Assembly: GCF_018141005.1 (NCBI RefSeq)
Contig: NZ_CP046582.1
Coordinates: 806,001-870,000 of the forward strand
DNA: 64,000 bases
Source: Erwinia sp. E602
GTDB taxonomy: Bacteria; Pseudomonadota; Gammaproteobacteria; Enterobacterales; Enterobacteriaceae
Reading direction: 5' to 3'
In this document: one piece after another, positions 19,565 to 27,421 of the stretch
Position numbering within the stretch: the first letter of the stretch is position 1
How the letters are laid out: each line of letters starts with the position of its first letter
Made by a program: the position numbers and the translations under genes
The notes under the pieces: model-generated
Seen by the model: only the letters and a program-made list of their open reading frames with translations
Databases searched by the model: none
What the model was told of the DNA's origin: nothing

Positions 19565-20092
19565 TCTCTTGCTGGCCTCTCACCATGATTATGCGGTCTG
19601 CTGTTCCGGGTCCGCGCACTGTCTGATTTTTACTCCCATTCTCCTGAACTGCGCCGTTTCATCCCTTAGTTCCCCTGAGTCAACAACCCGGATCCCGTGT
19701 TTCCCAATGCTGACAGCAACTGGACAGTCTCTGATATTTTTTATTTTTTCTAATCATTCTGGCAGGCTAAAAGGTGAGTTTGTTATTTTAAATGATTTTT
19801 TTCGACGGGTTCTGGCGGTTTTTCTGTATTTAAGGTGAGATATTTTTTGTCATTACATGTTTTTGTTGTTTTTTAAATGATGTCTTTTACTATTTTGAAG
19901 TTGTTTTTTCGGCGTTTTCTAAATGTTTTATTTGCAGTAATTTTTTTTAATCCATTGTTTTTAATGGTTAAGGTTGTTTTGTTTTTTTTGTTTGTTTATT
20001 CTATTGATTCTGATTTGTTTTATATTTTCGTGATCTCTTGCACAGTTGCTCCAGATATTCTCGTCAATCCTGTTTATTGCCAGTTTTGCATA

Positions 20093-20120
20093 TTGCTTAT
20101 TCCTCCTCTGGTTATATATT
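20093..20120 (+). promoter_or_regulatory. Candidate promoter of the catabolic operon
   Basis: TTGCTT (20093–20098), a 16-bp spacer and TATATT (20115–20120). A start near 20127 would place the inverted repeat at 20144–20159 in the early transcribed region, a position suited to repression. Confidence 0.35.
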
Positions 20121-20143
20121 GGCCGTGTTGAATGTGAGACAGC

Positions 20144-20159
20144 GTTTCAAATATGAAAC
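20144..20159. promoter_or_regulatory. Candidate IclR-family operator
   Basis: GTTTCA, AATA, TGAAAC: a perfect 6-4-6 inverted repeat 21 bp before the first operon start codon. GAAA/TTTC dyads of this size are common in IclR-family sites such as those of KdgR and AllR. The operon encodes an IclR protein, so autoregulation is plausible but inferred. Confidence 0.5.
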
Positions 20160-20180
20160 TGATGGCGGGGGCAGGAAATA

Positions 20181-20501
20181 ATGAACTGGAAAACGGTATG
20201 CAGTCTCTCGCAGGTACGGGAGGATTTTCCCTACGCGGGTAATGTCAGCGGTAAAGAGATCGGTATTTATCAGGTTGAGGGTGAGTTTTATGCCATGGAA
20301 GATATCTGTCCGCACGCCTGGGCTCTGCTGAGCCAGGGATTTGTCGAGGACGGGAAAGTGGAGTGCCCGCTGCACGAAGCCGTATTTGATATCAAAACCG
20401 GGCGCTGTCTGCGTGAACCCGGCGGACGCGACCTGCAGATTTATCCGTTGCGGGTGGTGGATAACCAGATCCAGATTGCATTAATCGGGGAGGAACAGTG
20501 A
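20181..20501 (+). CDS. Rieske-type [2Fe-2S] ferredoxin
   Basis: Electron carrier of 106 aa, first gene of the catabolic operon. Rieske ligands are Cys43-Pro-His45 and Cys62-Pro-Leu-His65, the spacing of ferredoxin components of ring-hydroxylating oxygenases. Such ferredoxins pass electrons from an FAD reductase to the oxygenase; both partners are encoded downstream (24426 and 20822). GCAGGA precedes the ATG. The stop codon overlaps the next ATG by one base (TGATG). NirD-like or BphF-like assignment is possible; the context favours the latter. Confidence 0.88.
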   Translation: MNWKTVCSLSQVREDFPYAGNVSGKEIGIYQVEGEFYAMEDICPHAWALLSQGFVEDGKVECPLHEAVFDIKTGRCLREPGGRDLQIYPLRVVDNQIQIALIGEEQ

Positions 20502-20809
20502 TGAGCAGTGATACCGATTTTAATCCTTATCTGCCGGGCAGCGCCCAGTTTTTGCCGCCAGGAGAGGGCGGTAATGGTGCCATCCATCATCCGGGCAATT
20601 ATCAGAATATTATCTGGCAGACCCGCCAGCGGCAGCCTGACAAGTTTGAAATCGCGCTGATCGCTGCACTGGAGTCGCTGTTTGAACAGGGCCAGGAGAC
20701 CGTCGCAGGGTTGGTTCTGGCGCTGAATCAGCAACGCGTATTTGACCGTAGCGGCAGCGCCTGGACGGAAGCCAGCTTCTGCGATTTCTTACGTATTAAC
20801 GGCTACTGA
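20501..20809 (+). CDS. Small protein, recombinase-like helix-turn-helix domain
   Basis: A 102-aa protein without transmembrane or metal motifs. It reads FNPYLPGSAQF, then HHPGNYQNIIWQTRQRQP, and ends WTEASFCDFLRINGY. The second half (AGLVLALNQQRVFDRSG followed by WTEASF) resembles the helix-turn-helix of serine recombinases that matches new codons to longer chains. Similar small proteins occur from memory in Rieske oxygenase clusters, annotated as recombinase-like HTH proteins. It is coupled to both neighbours, so it may be an oxygenase accessory rather than a regulator. No function is established. Confidence 0.7.
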   Translation: MSSDTDFNPYLPGSAQFLPPGEGGNGAIHHPGNYQNIIWQTRQRQPDKFEIALIAALESLFEQGQETVAGLVLALNQQRVFDRSGSAWTEASFCDFLRINGY

Positions 20810-20821
20810 GCGGAGGTCATC

Positions 20822-21850
20822 ATGGGCGATACAGAACACTATCTTAATCAGGGGTTGCGCGGGCTGTGGTATCCGGTGCTGGCCAGCTGGGAAGTCCAGT
20901 CGGCTCCGGTCGGTATCACTCGCCTTGGGCAACAGATCGTCGTCTGGCGTAATCAACAGGGCGAACTGCAGGCGCTGGAAGATCGCTGCCCGCACCGCGG
21001 TGCTCGCTTATCGATGGGCTGGAACCTCGGTGACCGTATTGCCTGCTGGTATCACGGTATCGAAGTTGCCGGCAGCGGTACGGTAAAAGATGTGCCTGCG
21101 GTAGCAGGCTGTCCGCTGGCGGGCCGGCAGTGTGTGCGTACGTATACGATTCAGGAAGCGCATGGTGCAATCTTTATCTGGTTTGGTGTTACGGCAGATC
21201 AGCCGGCCAGTGAACTGGTGTTCCCGGAAGAACTGGCTGATGGTGAGCACTACAGCAACTTTCTGTGCACCGCAGCCTGGAACTGTAACTACCAGTATGC
21301 GCTGGAAAACGTGATGGACCCGATGCACGGCACCTACCTCCACTCCTCTTCACACTCGATGGCCGAAGGCGATCGTCAGGCTGAAATGTCACTCCAGCCC
21401 ACCGACACCGGTTTTATTTTTCAGAAAGAGGGGCAGAAAGGGGTCAACTTCGACTGGGTGGAGTTTGGCGAAAGCGGCGCGCAGTGGATGCGGCTGTCGA
21501 TCCCTTACCGGAAGCGCTTCGGGCCGGGCGGGCATTTCTGGATCGTCGGCATGGTGGTACCGGAAGATGAGAACCGCTGCCGGGTGTTCTTCTGGCGTAT
21601 CCGCCAGGTCAGTGGCTGGCAGCGTGATATGTGGCGCTTCCTCTACCGCAACCGGCTGGAAGGGCTGCACTGGGACGTGCTGGAGCAGGATCGTGTGGTG
21701 CTGGAAAACCTGGCCCCGGATGCCCGCCAGCATGAGTTCCTGTACCAGCACGATGTCGGGCTCTCCCGTCTGCGCCGCATGATGCAGAAGGCTGCACGGC
21801 AGCAGCTGGGGCAGCTGGCCGAACATCCGGAAGTCAGGGAGCCACGGTGA
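20822..21850 (+). CDS. Rieske non-heme iron oxygenase, alpha subunit
   Basis: Aromatic ring-hydroxylating oxygenase of 342 aa. The N-terminal Rieske domain has Cys56-Pro-His58 and Cys75-Trp-Tyr-His78. The catalytic domain has the Fe(II) facial-triad segment ENVMDPMHGTYLH (Asp-x2-His-x4-His) near residue 165. A beta-subunit gene is absent, so it probably forms an alpha-only trimer. Electrons would come from the ferredoxin at 20181 and reductase at 24426. The length and lack of a beta partner resemble the monooxygenase/demethylase and phthalate-type groups; the substrate cannot be deduced. Confidence 0.9.
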   Translation: MGDTEHYLNQGLRGLWYPVLASWEVQSAPVGITRLGQQIVVWRNQQGELQALEDRCPHRGARLSMGWNLGDRIACWYHGIEVAGSGTVKDVPAVAGCPLAGRQCVRTYTIQEAHGAIFIWFGVTADQPASELVFPEELADGEHYSNFLCTAAWNCNYQYALENVMDPMHGTYLHSSSHSMAEGDRQAEMSLQPTDTGFIFQKEGQKGVNFDWVEFGESGAQWMRLSIPYRKRFGPGGHFWIVGMVVPEDENRCRVFFWRIRQVSGWQRDMWRFLYRNRLEGLHWDVLEQDRVVLENLAPDARQHEFLYQHDVGLSRLRRMMQKAARQQLGQLAEHPEVREPR

Positions 21851-22599
21851 TGAGCGGGCTACTGGCGGGAAAACGCATCGTGGTGACCGGGGCGGCACGC
21901 GGACTGGGCTGGCAGTTTGCGCAGGATATTGCGGCACAGGGGGCAACGCTGGTGATGCTCGATATCCTGGCGGATGAGCTGCAGCGCCGTTGTGCCGATC
22001 TGCTCCAGCAGGGGTACCAGGCTGAGCATCTTAGCGTGGATATCTCAGACCCCGGATCGGTGACGGCGGCATTTGCCACCCTTGCCCGTGGCGGTGGAAT
22101 TGATGGCCTGGTCAATAATGCCGGGCTGGCAACCGGTGTCGGTGGTAAAAACCTGCTGGATCACGATATCGAACTGTGGGATCGCGTGATGCAGGTCAAC
22201 GTGCGTGGCACCTGGCTGGTGAGCCGGGCAGCTGTGCCGCTGATGTCGTCAGGGAGTGCCATCGTCAATGTGGCTTCTGATACGGCGCTGTGGGGGGCAC
22301 CCCGTCTGCTGGCATACGTTGCCAGCAAGGGGGCGATTATTGCCATGACCCGCTCAATGGCGCGGGAACTGGGCGAACGCCGGCTGCGGGTGAATGCCAT
22401 TGCGCCAGGCCTGACGCGGGTTTCAGCCACCGATTATGTCCCCGCTGCGCGCCATCAGCTCTACGAACAGGGGCGGGCCCTGGCCGGGGAGCAGCATCCG
22501 CAGGATGTCAGCGGCAGCGTGGTGTGGCTGCTCTCCGGGTTGTCCGGCTTTGTGACCGGGCAGCTGCTGCCGGTCAACGGCGGTTTTGTCTTTAACTAG
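21850..22599 (+). CDS. SDR family dehydrogenase (candidate diol dehydrogenase)
   Basis: Classical short-chain dehydrogenase of 249 aa with the cofactor motif TGAARGLG (13–20), NNAG (89–92) and catalytic Ser143, Tyr156 and Lys160 (YVASK). An Asp after the second strand (LVMLDIL) suggests NAD preference. Directly after the oxygenase it may rearomatise a cis-dihydrodiol or oxidise an alcohol product; this is inference from position. ATG 21850 overlaps the oxygenase stop (TGATG); a GTG at 21847 would add one residue. Confidence 0.88.
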   Translation: MSGLLAGKRIVVTGAARGLGWQFAQDIAAQGATLVMLDILADELQRRCADLLQQGYQAEHLSVDISDPGSVTAAFATLARGGGIDGLVNNAGLATGVGGKNLLDHDIELWDRVMQVNVRGTWLVSRAAVPLMSSGSAIVNVASDTALWGAPRLLAYVASKGAIIAMTRSMARELGERRLRVNAIAPGLTRVSATDYVPAARHQLYEQGRALAGEQHPQDVSGSVVWLLSGLSGFVTGQLLPVNGGFVFN

Positions 22600-22614
22600 G
22601 GAGCGAAGGCTGTC

Positions 22615-23406
22615 ATGGACGAACAACCGCAGGGCTGCCGTTATCTGATGCCTGGCCTGCAGCGGGGATTGCAGCTGCTGCTGGCATTTGGTGAACAGCA
22701 TCGCGAGATGACCTTTGCCGAGCTGCACCGGCTGGTGGATATGCCAAAAGCCAGTGCCTGGCGTGTGGTACAGACCCTTGAACACCTTGGCTTCATTGAG
22801 CGCAACCCGCGTAATGGCACCTACAAGCCGGGCATCATGATCCTGCGGCTGGGGTTCGAATATATCGCGTCACTGGACGTCGCGCAGCTCGGCCAGCCGG
22901 TGATTGAACGGCTGCGTGACCTCAGCCAGTGCAGCAGCCACCTGGCGATTCGCGATGGCTGTGACCTGATCTACATCGCCCGGGTCAGTGCCGCCAATGC
23001 CAGGGTGAATCAGGTCAGTATCGGTACGCGGCTGCCGGTACAGCGTACCTCGCTGGGGCGTATGTTGCTGACCGGCGTCAGCCGCGATGACTTTGAGCAG
23101 CTGTTTCCGCGCCCGATGTTGCCGGGCAATGCGCACGGCGATGTGCAGGATCGCGAAGGGTTATGGCAGATGGTGCAGGACGACAGGGCGCGCGGCTATG
23201 TGATTGGTGAGTCGTTCTTTCGCCGCGGCATCTCATCGATTGTCTATCCGGTATTTAACCGTGTGGGCAGCGTGGTGGCAGTGATCAGCATTATGGTGCC
23301 GGTCGATGAGATCCCGGCCGGTAACCGGCCGCGATTACAACAGCTGGTGGCGGAGGCCGCCGCAAAAATCTCGGGCTTACTGGGGCACCACCCGCCCGCA
23401 GAGTAG
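22615..23406 (+). CDS. IclR family transcriptional regulator
   Basis: A 263-aa regulator. The N-terminal winged helix-turn-helix (FAELHRLVDMPKASAWRVVQTLEHLGFIER, residues about 37–66) precedes an IclR effector domain (YIARVSAANARVNQVSIGTRLPV, RTSLGRMLLTG, RGYVIGESFFRRGISSIVYPVFN). It is embedded in the operon on the same strand, 15 bp after the SDR, so it is likely autoregulated. The ligand is probably the pathway substrate or an intermediate. Candidate operator: 20144–20159. Confidence 0.93.
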   Translation: MDEQPQGCRYLMPGLQRGLQLLLAFGEQHREMTFAELHRLVDMPKASAWRVVQTLEHLGFIERNPRNGTYKPGIMILRLGFEYIASLDVAQLGQPVIERLRDLSQCSSHLAIRDGCDLIYIARVSAANARVNQVSIGTRLPVQRTSLGRMLLTGVSRDDFEQLFPRPMLPGNAHGDVQDREGLWQMVQDDRARGYVIGESFFRRGISSIVYPVFNRVGSVVAVISIMVPVDEIPAGNRPRLQQLVAEAAAKISGLLGHHPPAE

Positions 23407-23427
23407 CTCTGTTCCGGATGACTATCG

Positions 23428-23461
23428 GGCGCGCGCCGCGCGCCGGGGGCGTCTGCACGCC
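23428..23461 (+). other. Two GC-rich hairpins between the IclR gene and the VOC gene
   Basis: GGCGCG with a 5-base loop and CGCGCC (23428–23444) is followed by GGCGT, CTGC, ACGCC (23448–23461). This 93-bp gap is by far the largest inside the operon and could mark mRNA processing or a change in expression level. No T-run follows. Confidence 0.4.
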
Positions 23462-23499
23462 GAAATTCTGAAAACTGACGATTATTGAGGCAATTAATT

Positions 23500-24429
23500 A
23501 TGAGCATCACCGGCATCGAAAAGCTTGAATTTGGCGTGGAAGACCCGGCGCTGTGCAGCAAATTTATTACCGATTTTGGCCTGTCGGCCGCGGGTGAAGC
23601 CGGCAGTCACCACTATCAGACGCTGAGTGGCGCACAGGTGGCTTTCTACCCGATCGACGATCCGCAACTGCCCCCGGCGTTTGAGGCCGGTTCCACGCTG
23701 CGTCGCATCACCTGGGGAGTAACCGATGCGGCGGCGCTCGCCGCCGTGCGACAGCGTTTGTGTGAGCTGCCTGATTTTAGCGAACAGGACGGTGTGCTCA
23801 GCTGTTGCGACCCGAACGGCATGACCCTGCGGGTGGCGATTGGCCGCCAGCAGCCGGTCAGCCTGCCGGTGCTGCCGATCAATCAGTGGGGTGATATACG
23901 CCGGGTGGATCGGCCCAGTCCGGTGTACCAGCAGGCTACTCCGATCAATATCGGTCATGTGGTGTTCTTCGTCACTGACCTGGCACAAACTGAGCGCTTC
24001 TATCGTGAGCTGCTGGGCTTCCAGGTTTCAGACCGCTATGTCGATCGCGCCGTGTTTTTACGCTGTGGTGTTCACGGCGGCCATCACAATCTGTTTCTGT
24101 TGCAACTGCCCGGCGGCAAACGCGGGCTGAATCATGTGGCCTTCACCGTGCGCGATATCCATGAAGTGATCGGCGGTGGCCTGGCGATGAATAAGCAGCA
24201 GTGGAGCACCTTCATTGGTCCAGGTCGCCACCCGGTCTCCTCGGCCTATTTCTGGTACGTCAACAGCCCGACGGGCGGTGCGTTTGAGTACTACACCAAC
24301 GAAGACTGGCTGACTGAAAACTGGCAGCCACGGGAGCTGGAGCACTCGCTGACCTCGTTTACTGAATGGGCGGTGGAGGGGGGGATCGACTACACCACGC
24401 GTCGCCAGCAGAAGGAGAATATACGATGA
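23500..24429 (+). CDS. VOC superfamily protein, two-domain extradiol dioxygenase type
   Basis: A 309-aa protein with two vicinal-oxygen-chelate domains. The C-terminal domain shows the 2-His-1-carboxylate metal site of type I extradiol dioxygenases: His153 (IGHVVFF), His212 (NHVAF) and Glu263 (FEYY). The N-terminal domain (residues 1–120) keeps the fold pattern but lacks these ligands, as in catechol 2,3-dioxygenases. Likely role: ring cleavage of a catechol-like intermediate. ATG 23500 follows TGAGG; a further upstream ATG is in frame but poorly placed. The stop overlaps the reductase start (ATGA). Confidence 0.85.
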   Translation: MSITGIEKLEFGVEDPALCSKFITDFGLSAAGEAGSHHYQTLSGAQVAFYPIDDPQLPPAFEAGSTLRRITWGVTDAAALAAVRQRLCELPDFSEQDGVLSCCDPNGMTLRVAIGRQQPVSLPVLPINQWGDIRRVDRPSPVYQQATPINIGHVVFFVTDLAQTERFYRELLGFQVSDRYVDRAVFLRCGVHGGHHNLFLLQLPGGKRGLNHVAFTVRDIHEVIGGGLAMNKQQWSTFIGPGRHPVSSAYFWYVNSPTGGAFEYYTNEDWLTENWQPRELEHSLTSFTEWAVEGGIDYTTRRQQKENIR

Positions 24430-25625
24430 GCGCCGGGATGGTGATTATCGGCGGTGGCCAGGCCGCAGGCTGGGCGGCGAAAACGCTGCGCGATAGCGGT
24501 TATCAGGGAACGATTAGTGTCATCAGCGATGAACCCTGGGATTTTTACGAGCGGCCACCGCTCTCCAAACGAGCACTGCTGGAAGCCGACGCCCCGCTGA
24601 GTCGTCTGTTCAGTGAAGAGCAGCAGGCGGCACTGGATCTGACCTGGTATCGCCCGCTGCGTGCGGAAAGTATTCAGCGGCAGCAGAAATCGGTGCTGCT
24701 GAGTAACGGTCAGTCCGTGCCCTACGACCGTCTGCTGATTGCCACCGGCAGTCGTCCGCGTCTGCCGGGGCGCGAGTGGCAGAATCATCCGCGCGTTCAT
24801 ACCCTGCGCAGCTGGCATGACGCGCTGTCCCTGAAGTCCGCTCTGGCTGACTGCCGACAGCTGGCGGTGGTCGGGGGAGGCTGGATCGGCCTGGAGATTG
24901 CCGCCTCGGCACGCAGCCTCGGGATTGCGGTGACGCTGTATGAACGGCAGCCGGCCCTCTGCCAGCGCAGTGTCGATCCGGCTGTTTCACAGGCTTTACT
25001 GGCGTTGCACCAGCAACAGGGGGTCAGCATTCATTGCGATTGTGGCGAGATGCGGCTCGCTCATCAGCACGGATTGCCGCAAATCAGCTGTGACCGGGTG
25101 CCGTTACGGTCGTTTGATCGGGTGGTGGTCGGGGTCGGGGTGGAACTCAATCTGGAACTGGCGCAGCAGGCTGGGCTGGAGGTCGGCAACGGCATTGTGA
25201 TCGACGATCGCGGGCAAACCAGCGATCCGGCGATTTATGCCGTGGGTGACGTGGCGCGACATCCGCGCTTTGGCTTCTCACTGCAGTCCTGGGCTTTTGC
25301 GCAGAATCAGGCGATTGCCACCGCGAGAGCACTGCTCGACCCCGCTGCACCGGTTTACGACGAGATCCCGTGGTTATGGTCAGATCAGTATGGCATCAAC
25401 ATGCAGATCCTCGGCCTGCCGCAGGGGCAAGGCAAAACCGTGGTACGCCAGCAAAGTGACAGCACGCTGTGGTTCCGCCTGGGCGAGGACAACTGCCTGC
25501 AGCAGCTGGTGAGCTTTAATGACGCGCGCAGCATTAAGCTGGCGAAACGCTGGATCGGTACGCAGCGGCCACTGGATGCGCAGCAGCTTGCCGATCCGGC
25601 GTTTTCGCTGATGACGCTGCGCTGA
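24426..25625 (+). CDS. FAD-dependent ferredoxin reductase of an oxygenase system
   Basis: A 399-aa NAD(P)H:ferredoxin reductase. The FAD-binding motif GGGQAAGWAAK is near residue 9, the NAD motif VVGGGWIGLEIAASA near 150 and the second FAD motif YAVGDVARHP near 270. The C-terminal segment (WLWSDQYGINMQILG) is typical of BphA4/HcaD-type reductases. It should feed the Rieske ferredoxin and oxygenase earlier in the operon. Its ATG lies within the VOC stop (ATGA). Confidence 0.92.
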   Translation: MSAGMVIIGGGQAAGWAAKTLRDSGYQGTISVISDEPWDFYERPPLSKRALLEADAPLSRLFSEEQQAALDLTWYRPLRAESIQRQQKSVLLSNGQSVPYDRLLIATGSRPRLPGREWQNHPRVHTLRSWHDALSLKSALADCRQLAVVGGGWIGLEIAASARSLGIAVTLYERQPALCQRSVDPAVSQALLALHQQQGVSIHCDCGEMRLAHQHGLPQISCDRVPLRSFDRVVVGVGVELNLELAQQAGLEVGNGIVIDDRGQTSDPAIYAVGDVARHPRFGFSLQSWAFAQNQAIATARALLDPAAPVYDEIPWLWSDQYGINMQILGLPQGQGKTVVRQQSDSTLWFRLGEDNCLQQLVSFNDARSIKLAKRWIGTQRPLDAQQLADPAFSLMTLR

Positions 25626-25638
25626 ACGGGGAGGAGCT

Positions 25639-26874
25639 ATGATCGCCACTGAACATCCGTTAAACCCCGCTCAGGGTAGCGTTGCTGCCAGCGAACCGGT
25701 TCGCTGGTCGATACCGCTGGCGCTGTTTGCCTGCGTACTGCTGGCCTTCTTCGATAAAGTCAGTATTGCCGCGCTGTTTTCCGATACCCACTTTCAGCAG
25801 GCGATGGGGCTGAACTTCGACACGACCCGCCTGGGGCTGCTGCTGAGTGCGTTTCTGCTCAGCTACGGCTGCTCGTCGATGTTGTTGAGCGGGCTGGGCG
25901 ATCGCGTTGATCCACTGAAGCTGCTGAGTGGGCTCATGGTGCTGTGGTGCCTGCTGATGCTGGCGATGGGCCTGTGCCACTCTTACCGTATCATGCTGCT
26001 GCTGCGCATTACGCTTGGCGTGGCAGAGGGGCCACTGTTTCCGCTGGCTTTTGCGGTGGTGCGCCACAATTTCCCCCGTCACCTGCAGGCACGCGCCACC
26101 ATGTTATGGCTGCTGGGTACGCCACTCGGGGCGGCGATTGGCTTCCCGCTGTCGCTGTTTATCCTCAACCATTTCGGCTGGCAGTGGACCTTCTTCTGTA
26201 TGTCGCTGCTGACGGTGCCGGTGCTGGTGTGCATCCGCCTGGCGCTGCGTAACCTTAAGCGTGGCGAAGTCTCTCCGACGCTGGCCCGGCCACGCAGGAT
26301 GGCGCGTTCCGTACTGTACCGTAACGGTCACTTCTGGCTGATCTGCCTGTTCAATATCGCGTTTCTTACCTACCTGTGGGGGATCAACGGCTGGCTGCCC
26401 AGCTACCTGGTGGAGGGAAGGGGTATCAACCTGGGGCAGGTGGGCTGGCTTTCATCGTTGCCGTTTATCGCCATGCTGATCGGGGAAGGCGTGGGTGCCT
26501 GGATCTCCGACCGTATCGATCGCCGGGCGCTGGCCTGTTTTATCTCACTGGCTGGCGCAGCGCTTGGTTTGCTGACGGTGCTGCACCTGCGGCAGACCGG
26601 GTTGTTAATCACCGCGATGAGTGTCAGCACCTTTCTGTGGGGAGCCGGGGCACCCAATATCTTTGCTCTGCTGGCGAAAGCCACCCCGCCGGAGGTCAGC
26701 GCGACTGCCGGTGGCATTTTCAACGGGCTGGGAAATGTTGCCGGCGCGCTGGCCCCGCTGGTGATGGGCATGCTGATTGCGTCCACGCACAGCATGGATA
26801 GCGGACTGATGTTTCTGGTGGTGATGGCCGCGCTGGGATGCGTGCTGTTGCTGCCGCTGTTGCAACGTTACTGA
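25639..26874 (+). CDS. MFS transporter, probable substrate importer
   Basis: A 411-aa major-facilitator protein with about 12 hydrophobic segments. It carries the conserved loop motif GDRVDPLKLLSG after TM2, EGPLFPLAFAVVRHNFP in the TM4 region, and ISDRIDRRALACF after TM8. This pattern is seen in the anion:cation symporter group that imports aromatic and sugar acids. GGGGAGGAG lies just upstream. Within a catabolic operon it most likely brings in the substrate; efflux cannot be excluded. Confidence 0.88.
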   Translation: MIATEHPLNPAQGSVAASEPVRWSIPLALFACVLLAFFDKVSIAALFSDTHFQQAMGLNFDTTRLGLLLSAFLLSYGCSSMLLSGLGDRVDPLKLLSGLMVLWCLLMLAMGLCHSYRIMLLLRITLGVAEGPLFPLAFAVVRHNFPRHLQARATMLWLLGTPLGAAIGFPLSLFILNHFGWQWTFFCMSLLTVPVLVCIRLALRNLKRGEVSPTLARPRRMARSVLYRNGHFWLICLFNIAFLTYLWGINGWLPSYLVEGRGINLGQVGWLSSLPFIAMLIGEGVGAWISDRIDRRALACFISLAGAALGLLTVLHLRQTGLLITAMSVSTFLWGAGAPNIFALLAKATPPEVSATAGGIFNGLGNVAGALAPLVMGMLIASTHSMDSGLMFLVVMAALGCVLLLPLLQRY

Positions 26875-26887
26875 GGAGTGACAAGCT

Positions 26888-27421
26888 ATGTCAGAGACTG
26901 AAAAAACGGCCGTCAAACCGGCAGGCATCCCGATGGATGCCTGGGTGGAATCACGTATCGCGCGTTTTAGCGGGCGTAAATATGACTGGAGTGCGCTGAA
27001 GTTCCAGGCAGATTTCGATCCGAAATACCGCCGGGCGCAGATGCGTTACATCGGAACCGGGGCAACCGGCGTTGCGGCTGATGGCAATACCGTGGAGGCA
27101 GAACATTTCACCTTCTCTACCATGGTGCTGCCAGCCGGGTGTGAAGGCCCGCTGCATCTGCACGACGATGTCGAAGAGGTATTCTTTATGCTGAAAGGCA
27201 GCATCACGCTGATGGTGAAAGAGGGCGATAACTACTGCGAAACCGTACTTAACGAACGCGATCTGATCTCGGTGCCTGCCGGGGTGTACCGTGGCTTATT
27301 AAATCACGGTGAAGAGGAAGCGCTGATGTGCGTCATGCTCGGCTGCGCTAAACCGCGTATCCCCACCTATCCTGCCGATCATCCGCTGGCGGGTGTTAAG
27401 CGTAACCCGGTCGCCTCATGA
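26888..27421 (+). CDS. Cupin domain protein
   Basis: A 177-aa single-cupin protein. Cupin motif 1 is GPLHLHDDVEEVFFMLKG with metal-ligand candidates His90, His92 and Glu96/Glu97; motif 2 is LISVPAGVYRGLLNHGEEEAL with a later His. The N-terminal 40 residues (VESRIARFSGRKYDWSALKF) are outside the barrel. Cupins of this size can be dioxygenases, isomerases or decarboxylases. The role here is unknown. The stop overlaps the hydrolase start (ATGA). Confidence 0.85.
   Translation: MSETEKTAVKPAGIPMDAWVESRIARFSGRKYDWSALKFQADFDPKYRRAQMRYIGTGATGVAADGNTVEAEHFTFSTMVLPAGCEGPLHLHDDVEEVFFMLKGSITLMVKEGDNYCETVLNERDLISVPAGVYRGLLNHGEEEALMCVMLGCAKPRIPTYPADHPLAGVKRNPVAS

Larger units (their letters stand above)
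19565..20180. other. AT-rich, T-skewed region upstream of the catabolic operon
   Basis: About 600 bp without a credible gene. From about 19730 to 20045 the plus strand is dominated by T runs, in sharp contrast to the GC-rich flanks. Such DNA is typical of xenogeneic-silencer (H-NS) targets and of horizontally acquired junctions. ORFs in it encode only low-complexity Phe/Leu/Val strings. A candidate promoter and operator are at the right edge. Confidence 0.6.

Noticed and set aside
19877..20131. 84-aa hydrophobic ORF in the T-rich tract
   Set aside because: Its Phe/Leu/Val content follows from T-rich DNA in any frame; no ribosome-binding site and no family.
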